In this document: positions 58,993 through 64,000 of the stretch, in pieces | Position numbering within the stretch: the stretch's first letter is position 1 | Layout: each line of letters opens with the position of its first letter | From: Rothia dentocariosa ATCC 17931 | GTDB lineage: Bacteria; Actinomycetota; Actinomycetes; Actinomycetales; Micrococcaceae | DNA length: 64,000 bases | Assembly (NCBI RefSeq): GCF_000164695.2 | Contig: NC_014643.1 | Location: 1,736,001 to 1,800,000, forward strand | Direction: 5' to 3' | Notes under the pieces: model-generated | Told to the model about the DNA's origin: nothing | What the model saw: the letters and a program-made list of their open reading frames with translations, nothing else | Database searches by the model: none | Program-made: the position numbers and the translations under genes

Positions 58993-58998
58993 TAACCT
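58993..58998 (+). promoter_or_regulatory. -10 box of near-leaderless parA
   Basis: TAACCT ends 5 nt before the ATG at 59004. No RBS is visible. Confidence 0.4.
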
Positions 58999-59003
58999 TA
59001 TAC

Positions 59004-59900
59004 ATGAAGAGAAAATTCGTTGACGAAGGTGAAGATAAGTTGACCGAAGCACCGGCACAAGAACTCGGACCAACCGGCCGACCCCTACGTGAATACCCCG
59101 ACCCTGCGCCTATAAGCCAACATGGTCCCGCCCGCATCATCTCAATGGTGAATCAGAAGGGTGGCGTAGGAAAGACGACCTCAACCATAAATCTTGGTGC
59201 TGCACTTGCGGAGTGTGGTCGTAAAGTGCTCCTTGTAGACTTTGACCCTCAGGGTGCCCTGTCCGCTGGTTTCGGTACAAATCCGCATGAGCTTGAGCTG
59301 ACCGTGTACAACGTGATGATGGATCGTAAGGTCGATATTAACGACGTTATTCTACCGACCGATATCGAGAACATCGACCTTCTTCCCGCAAACATCGACC
59401 TTTCTGCGGCTGAAGTTCAGCTAGTAAACGAAGTTGCTCGCGAGCAGGTACTCGCCTCAGCCCTACGTAAGGTACAGAATGAGTACGATGTTATTCTGAT
59501 TGACTGTCAGCCCTCGCTCGGCCTGCTAACCGTAAACGCATTGACAGCATCACATGGCGTTATCATCCCGCTTATCTGCGAATTCTTTGCCCTACGAGCT
59601 GTGGCGCTTCTCGTGGACTCTATCGAGAAAGTGCAGGATCGCCTGAACCCAGATCTAGAAATTACCGGCGTTCTTGCGACCATGTTTGACGCCCGCACCA
59701 TCCATTCTAAAGAAGTGCTTGCACGTATTATTGACGCTTTCGGAGATAAAGTATTTGACACCGTGATTAAGCGAACCGTTAAATTCCCGGATGCTACAGT
59801 ATCGGCAGAGCCTATCCTCTCATATGCCAGCAACCACACCGGGGCTCAAGCTTACCGGCAGGTAGCCCGTGAACTTATTTACAAGGGCGGAGCCCGATAA
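59004..59900 (+). CDS. ParA-family ATPase (Soj-like, scpAB-linked)
   Basis: 298-aa P-loop ATPase. Deviant Walker A KGGVGKTT is at 52-59; also 'LLVDFDPQGALSAG', 'DVILIDCQPSLGLLTVNAL' and 'FFALRAVALLVDSIEKV'. The first ~45 residues are a polar tail. It is the Rv1708-type ParA next to scpAB rather than the parAB pair at the origin, and no parB follows. Likely role: chromosome or cell-division positioning together with the ScpAB-SMC complex. Relatives' starts match the ATG at 59004. Confidence 0.9.
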   Translation: MKRKFVDEGEDKLTEAPAQELGPTGRPLREYPDPAPISQHGPARIISMVNQKGGVGKTTSTINLGAALAECGRKVLLVDFDPQGALSAGFGTNPHELELTVYNVMMDRKVDINDVILPTDIENIDLLPANIDLSAAEVQLVNEVAREQVLASALRKVQNEYDVILIDCQPSLGLLTVNALTASHGVIIPLICEFFALRAVALLVDSIEKVQDRLNPDLEITGVLATMFDARTIHSKEVLARIIDAFGDKVFDTVIKRTVKFPDATVSAEPILSYASNHTGAQAYRQVARELIYKGGAR

Positions 59901-59915
59901 GACCCTGGATCCCAT

Positions 59916-59962
59916 GTGCCTTGACACCACCTATAAACCTTGAAGGTATGGTGTCAAGGCAC
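59916..59962 (+). terminator. Perfect hairpin between parA and scpA
   Basis: Perfect 14-bp arms (59916-59929 and 59949-59962, 19-nt loop) 15 nt after the parA stop. Its right arm lies inside the scpA promoter described in the next entry. Confidence 0.8.
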
Positions 59963-59969
59963 GTATAAT
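59940..59969 (+). promoter_or_regulatory. Promoter of scpA overlapping the parA terminator
   Basis: TTGAAG (59940-59945), 18-bp spacer, perfect TATAAT (59964-59969). The start would be near 59976. The spacer is the right arm of the hairpin 59916-59962. Confidence 0.65.
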
Positions 59970-60044
59970 ATGGGCGGTGCATCCCGTATCTTTTATAATC
60001 TCGCAGGTTATCCTGCAATCCCCAGTAAAGGAAATCGGTCAACT

Positions 60045-61037
60045 ATGACCAAAAATGTCGCTGCCGTGAGGGTACCGACACCGCATGAGACGTCTGATGC
60101 CTCCAATCCGGTGAACGGTGCTGGATTCACGCTTAATTTACCGAATTTTGAGGGCCCATTCGACCTTCTCCTAACACTGATCACACGTCGTAAGCTCGAT
60201 ATTACAGACATTGCGCTTGCTGAAGTAACCGACGAGTTCCTGGAGTATCTGCATGCCCTATATTCACAGGGCACCGAACGCGCATTAGACGAGGCAAGCG
60301 ATTTTTTGGTAACGGCAGCGACTCTGCTAGAGCTTAAAGCCGCCCGGCTACTCCCGCAGAATCATGAACCATTGGATCAGGATGTGGCTCTTCTAGAAGC
60401 GCGTGATTTGCTTTTTGCCCGGTTGCTTCAGTACCGCGCCTACCGTGAGGTAGCCGCTATTTTCGCTGATCGTTGGCGCGAAGAGACCCAGCGCTTTCCG
60501 CGGACCGTGGCGCTTGAACCTGTATTTGTGAAGGCCCTTCCAGAGCTTGTTTTCAAAGGGGGAGTGGAGGAATTTGCGCGTATTGCAGCGCAAGCATTTG
60601 CCCCGAAACTTTCGACTAATCTAGAACCGAATCCGGCTGATGTTGCTGAGGAACTGAATGAGCACCTTCACGGCGCCTCAACAACGATTGCACACGAAGA
60701 ACAATATATTCTGGATGTACTTCTTGCGTGTAAACCGACGGTATCATCGGTAACATTTTCGGCACTGGTGCATGATGCTAAGGGACTTGACATTGCAGTT
60801 GTGCGTTTCTTGGCGCTCTTAGAACTGTATAAAGAGGGTGCGGTAGACGTACATCAGGATGCGCCGCTTGCCGAAATTTCGGTACGTGCTACCGAATATG
60901 CGCGTGCTTTTGTTCCTGCTGAACCGGCAGTGTCAGCACATGATACAAGGCAGGGCTACAGTCCAGAACATCGCGATAGCGCGGATGATCTTACCTTGTC
61001 AGAGAACGTTAAAAATGCAGGGGAGGAGACCGCATGA
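60045..61037 (+). CDS. scpA: Segregation and condensation protein A
   Basis: Kleisin that bridges the SMC heads for chromosome condensation. 330 aa from the ATG at 60045 (AAAGGA upstream); the longer frame from 59940 would overlap the promoter. N-domain 'FTLNLPNFEGPFDLLLTLITRRKLDITDIALAEVTDEFLEYL' and 'ASDFLVTAATLLELKAARLLP' are canonical. C-terminal winged helix is 'SSVTFSALVHDAKGLDIAVVRFLALLELYKEGAVDV'. Overlaps scpB by 4 nt. Confidence 0.95.
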   Translation: MTKNVAAVRVPTPHETSDASNPVNGAGFTLNLPNFEGPFDLLLTLITRRKLDITDIALAEVTDEFLEYLHALYSQGTERALDEASDFLVTAATLLELKAARLLPQNHEPLDQDVALLEARDLLFARLLQYRAYREVAAIFADRWREETQRFPRTVALEPVFVKALPELVFKGGVEEFARIAAQAFAPKLSTNLEPNPADVAEELNEHLHGASTTIAHEEQYILDVLLACKPTVSSVTFSALVHDAKGLDIAVVRFLALLELYKEGAVDVHQDAPLAEISVRATEYARAFVPAEPAVSAHDTRQGYSPEHRDSADDLTLSENVKNAGEETA

Positions 61038-61969
61038 GCGAAGAATCCTTCGACTCTGCTGGTAAGACAGCCGTGCAGCAGCAGGGGAGCCGATTTGAGG
61101 ATGAATTCACCGAGAATGATTTAGCGATGGTGAACCTAGGCTACTGGGACCCTAATGCCGATACTGAGACAGACAGTGAATCCGGAGAAGAATCTGATCG
61201 CGAAAATGCCTCGGTACCCGAGCAGACTTCTACTGACCAGGAACACAAAGCCGAAACTGAGCGCGATTCTGATAAAAATATAACGTCTTCGGATGCTCGG
61301 CATCCCGCTAAGATAACCCGGGCGGTTGCCGCTGATGCAGAGGAATTCTCGCGCGTTGAGCTTATTCCTGGGGGCGTGAAAAGCGCTATTGAAGCTATTC
61401 TTGCTGTTGCTGATACTCCTGTAAGTGTGCGCGAACTCTCTGCTGCCTTGATTGTCAATGAGCGCAGTATTGAGCACGCTCTTGACGAGCTTTATCGTGA
61501 ATATAACGGTGACGATTCGGAATATGGTGAAGACACTCCCGCCCACGAGCCGCGTGGTTTTGAGCTTCGCCAAGTTGCCGGTGGCTGGCGGTTGTATTCT
61601 CGCGCCGATTTTGCTCCCTGGGTAGCGAGGTTTGTGACCCGTTCACAGAGCGCTACCCTGAGCAAAAGCGCATATGAAACCCTGGCAGTTATCGCTTACC
61701 GGCAGCCGGTTACGCGTGCCGCAATAGCCGCAGTCCGAGGAACAAACGCGGATGCATCGGTACGTCAGCTTGTACAGCGCCAGCTCGTGCGCGCGGCCGG
61801 TAAAGAGGAGGGAACCGGCGCGGTTCTTTACGAGACTACGGAACTTTTCTTGACAAAATTAGGTCTCAATTCTCTGGAAGAGCTTCCCGCGCTTGCGCCT
61901 CTTTTACCTGATGAAACCGAGGCAGCAGTGCTCTCTGACAGCCCCTCTGAACACGGTAATCGTAACTAA
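61034..61969 (+). CDS. scpB: Segregation and condensation protein B
   Basis: Partner of ScpA/SMC, 311 aa. Two winged-helix domains ('GGVKSAIEAILAVADTPVSVRELSAAL' and 'ATLSKSAYETLAVIAYRQPVTRAAIAAVRGTNADASVRQLV'). The first ~100 residues are an acidic, polar extension not found in most ScpB. ATGA overlap with scpA indicates translational coupling; AGGGGAGGAGACC before it is a strong RBS. Confidence 0.95.
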   Translation: MSEESFDSAGKTAVQQQGSRFEDEFTENDLAMVNLGYWDPNADTETDSESGEESDRENASVPEQTSTDQEHKAETERDSDKNITSSDARHPAKITRAVAADAEEFSRVELIPGGVKSAIEAILAVADTPVSVRELSAALIVNERSIEHALDELYREYNGDDSEYGEDTPAHEPRGFELRQVAGGWRLYSRADFAPWVARFVTRSQSATLSKSAYETLAVIAYRQPVTRAAIAAVRGTNADASVRQLVQRQLVRAAGKEEGTGAVLYETTELFLTKLGLNSLEELPALAPLLPDETEAAVLSDSPSEHGNRN

Positions 61970-62055
61970 CCTATCCGCCCGCGGACTAAATCTAGGAAGC
62001 GGCGGGCACCAAAATCTTGTGAAAACTTCAGACGAACGACATAAGGAATAAGACT

Positions 62056-63129
62056 ATGACATATGGAAACTCTCGCGGTAAAAACCCCGAGTCGCGGAAA
62101 CCTCGACCCGGCGCGAAACGTAATGGCGTGGGCGCTAGCTCCTCAACCCGAGGCGGTAAATTTAGCGGCAAAACTTCAGGCGGTGGAAAGTCTAAAGCCG
62201 GTACATCAGGGTCTCCACGCGCCGCGCGTAGCCACGGTGCGGGTGCTTCCAAGCGGGATAGGCGGGCGCCGCATCGCCCCTATCGTTCCGGTGAAGCTTT
62301 CCCGCATGAGCGCGGCGAATACAGGGTAAATAACTACTCTGGGCCACATCGCCCACGCCGTCCCCGTAATGCGCCTGTGGATCATTTTGATTTCTATGAT
62401 CACGAAGGTGTACGCCTGCAAAAATTGATGGCGCAGGCAGGTGTTGCATCGCGTCGTGTATGTGAAGAGATGATCACGGAAGGACGAGTGACCGTTAACG
62501 GTGAGGTCGTGACCGAGCTGGGGGTGCGTGTTAATCCTGCCGATGTGATTGTGCAGGTTGATGGTATGACCGTGCAGACTAACGAAAAGCTCATCTACAT
62601 GGCGTTCAATAAACCTGCTGGCGTCGTTTCCACGATGGAAGACCCCGATGGCCGCCCCTGCATTAAAGATTTTCTACGTGACTCTATGAATGAGCGCGTT
62701 TTCCATGTGGGACGATTAGACGTGGAAACCGAGGGTCTGCTGCTTCTTACTAACGACGGCGAGCTCGCAAACCGTTTAACACATCCTTCGTATGAGGTAC
62801 CCAAAACGTATCTGGTGCAGGTGCGCGGTCCAGTAGAATCAGGTATTGGCGCTGAGCTAAAGAAAGGTATTCGCCTTGAAGACGGCGTATCGAGGGTGGA
62901 CTCCTTTAAACTTGTGGATTCGGCACCCGGCCATGTGCTGATTGAAGTGACCATTCACTCGGGCAAGAACCGTATTGTGCGCCGCCTCTTTGAAGCCGTG
63001 GGGTATCCTGTGGAGAAACTTGTTCGTGTGCAGATGGGTCCCATTCGTATCGGATCGCAGAAGCAGGGGACTGTTCGTAATCTTTCTAAAGTCGAAATTG
63101 GGCATCTGCTTGCTTCGGTGGAGATGTAA
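62056..63129 (+). CDS. rluB: 23S rRNA pseudouridine synthase (RluB type)
   Basis: 357 aa. A basic, Gly/Arg/Ser-rich disordered N-tail (1-~115), S4 domain about 117-175 ('VRLQKLMAQAGVASRRVCEEMI'), and the RsuA/RluB/E/F catalytic domain with Asp222 in 'GRLDVETEGLLLLTNDGELANRL'. It makes pseudouridine 2605 in 23S rRNA in E. coli. Conserved place after scpB. The stop overlaps the start of tyrA by 1 nt. Confidence 0.93.
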   Translation: MTYGNSRGKNPESRKPRPGAKRNGVGASSSTRGGKFSGKTSGGGKSKAGTSGSPRAARSHGAGASKRDRRAPHRPYRSGEAFPHERGEYRVNNYSGPHRPRRPRNAPVDHFDFYDHEGVRLQKLMAQAGVASRRVCEEMITEGRVTVNGEVVTELGVRVNPADVIVQVDGMTVQTNEKLIYMAFNKPAGVVSTMEDPDGRPCIKDFLRDSMNERVFHVGRLDVETEGLLLLTNDGELANRLTHPSYEVPKTYLVQVRGPVESGIGAELKKGIRLEDGVSRVDSFKLVDSAPGHVLIEVTIHSGKNRIVRRLFEAVGYPVEKLVRVQMGPIRIGSQKQGTVRNLSKVEIGHLLASVEM

Positions 63130-64000
63130 TGACAGAAACAACTATGACCCCCATGCTGGAAGGACCGGTCCTCGTGGTAGGGGCTGGCCTATTGGGTGCA
63201 TCTATCGGGCTAGGTTTGCGTGCTGCGGGGCTTGAAGTTTATCTGCAGGATATTTCGCCCACCGTTGAAGCCGTCGCCGAAGATATTGGGGCAGGAACCC
63301 GGCTCGGTACCCTTGAGTCCGATGAGCGTGAATCCTTCGCCCCGCAGCTGGTAGTTGTGGCTTCTCCGCCGGATATAGCCGGAAAGCTTTGCATACAGGC
63401 ATTGCGGGAGTATGCGCCTAGCCCCGGATATGCGGGCGCTACCGTGACCGACATTGCCTCCGTTAAAGTACAGCCTTTAGAGCAGGTACTCGCCTCTGAT
63501 GCTGATGCTTCACGATACGTTGGTTCGCACCCGATGGCTGGGCGTGAAAAGACCGGCCCGGTTGCGGCGCGTGGGGAGCTTTTTCAGGCGCGTCCCTGGA
63601 TTATCTGCGAACATGACGATGCACGTATCGAGTGCGTGCGATTAGTGCGCGCCCTTGCGGTAGAGCTTGGGTCTTTCGTGACGACTCTTAGCGCTGAAGA
63701 ACACGACGAAACTGTTGCGTTGATTTCACATCTGCCGCAGGCTATGAGCTCCCTGCTAGCGACTCGGCTGCAGGAAACTCCCTTATATGCGCTTGGTTTA
63801 GCAGGGCAAGGGCTTCGCGATACGGTTCGCATCGCTGCTTCCGACCCCGCACTCTGGGTGCAGATTTTTGCGGCGAACGCAGCGCCTATCGTGAAAAGCC
63901 TCTATGGTGTGCGAGAAGATTTAAACCGTCTGATTGAAACATTAGAAGATCCTTTGGCATCGGGCGCCAGGCTTGATCTTGCGCAGCTGATGAGCGAAGG
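63129..64000 (+). CDS. tyrA: Prephenate dehydrogenase (3' end beyond window)
   Basis: NAD(P)+-dependent dehydrogenase of tyrosine synthesis. The frame runs open from the ATG at 63129 (TAATG overlap with rluB) to the window end, 290 codons. A Rossmann start 'VLVVGAGLLGASIGLGLRAAG' is followed by 'VTDIASVKVQPLEQVL', 'YVGSHPMAGREKTGP' (conserved His in SHPMAG) and 'AEEHDETVALISHLPQAMSSLLA' (catalytic SHLPQ His). In relatives cmk and der follow. Identification is secure although incomplete. Confidence 0.93.
   Translation, partial: MTETTMTPMLEGPVLVVGAGLLGASIGLGLRAAGLEVYLQDISPTVEAVAEDIGAGTRLGTLESDERESFAPQLVVVASPPDIAGKLCIQALREYAPSPGYAGATVTDIASVKVQPLEQVLASDADASRYVGSHPMAGREKTGPVAARGELFQARPWIICEHDDARIECVRLVRALAVELGSFVTTLSAEEHDETVALISHLPQAMSSLLATRLQETPLYALGLAGQGLRDTVRIAASDPALWVQIFAANAAPIVKSLYGVREDLNRLIETLEDPLASGARLDLAQLMSE

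Overview
The window is a contiguous piece of a medium-GC actinobacterial chromosome. The 16S rRNA and the gene order point to Micrococcales, family Micrococcaceae, most likely the genus Rothia (R. dentocariosa/aeria type). That assignment rests on recognising the 16S sequence and the synteny; no database was searched. Nearly everything is core genome on the + strand. I saw no prophage, insertion sequence, CRISPR array or tRNA gene.

Region 1 (1-22.6 kb) is the classical actinobacterial block recA-recX-miaB-miaA-dapF-methyltransferase-hflX-dinG-like helicase-lexA-LysM protein-(his remnant)-priA-sseB-DUF1844-infC-rpmI-rplT-rRNA methyltransferase-CDF transporter. It combines the SOS response (recA, recX, lexA, a divergent LysM division-inhibitor candidate), tRNA modification and translation initiation. 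The HisH homologue here has lost all three glutaminase catalytic residues, and hisC/hisB, expected beside it in relatives, are absent.

Region 2 (22.6-28 kb) carries a MutT-type Nudix gene, the EfeUOB ferrous-iron uptake operon with its stem-loops, and a small membrane protein.

Region 3 (28-40.6 kb) holds pheST, a two-TM acidic membrane protein, an orphan argR with candidate ARG boxes but no arg biosynthetic genes, an ankyrin protein, an acyl-CoA synthetase-like enzyme, apt, a HelD-type RNA polymerase recycling factor and tyrS.

Region 4 (40.6-46.6 kb) is one complete rrn operon (16S-23S-5S, no spacer tRNA) with a long, strikingly G/T-rich leader and spacer.

Region 5 (46.9-64 kb) follows the M. 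tuberculosis Rv1691-Rv1711 order: TPR protein, HAD phosphatase, small protein, tlyA, nadK, recN, pyrG, Nudix, xerD, (dicarboxylate symporter), parA, scpA, scpB, rluB, then a tyrA open at the window end. The Rv1697/Rv1698 pair expected between recN and pyrG is missing.

Several single genes look leaderless: a TANNNT -10 box lies 5-6 nt before the ATG/GTG. One 16-bp gap (4709-4724) appears to serve as a bidirectional promoter for two leaderless genes. infC is best read from an AUU start codon placed behind an attenuator.
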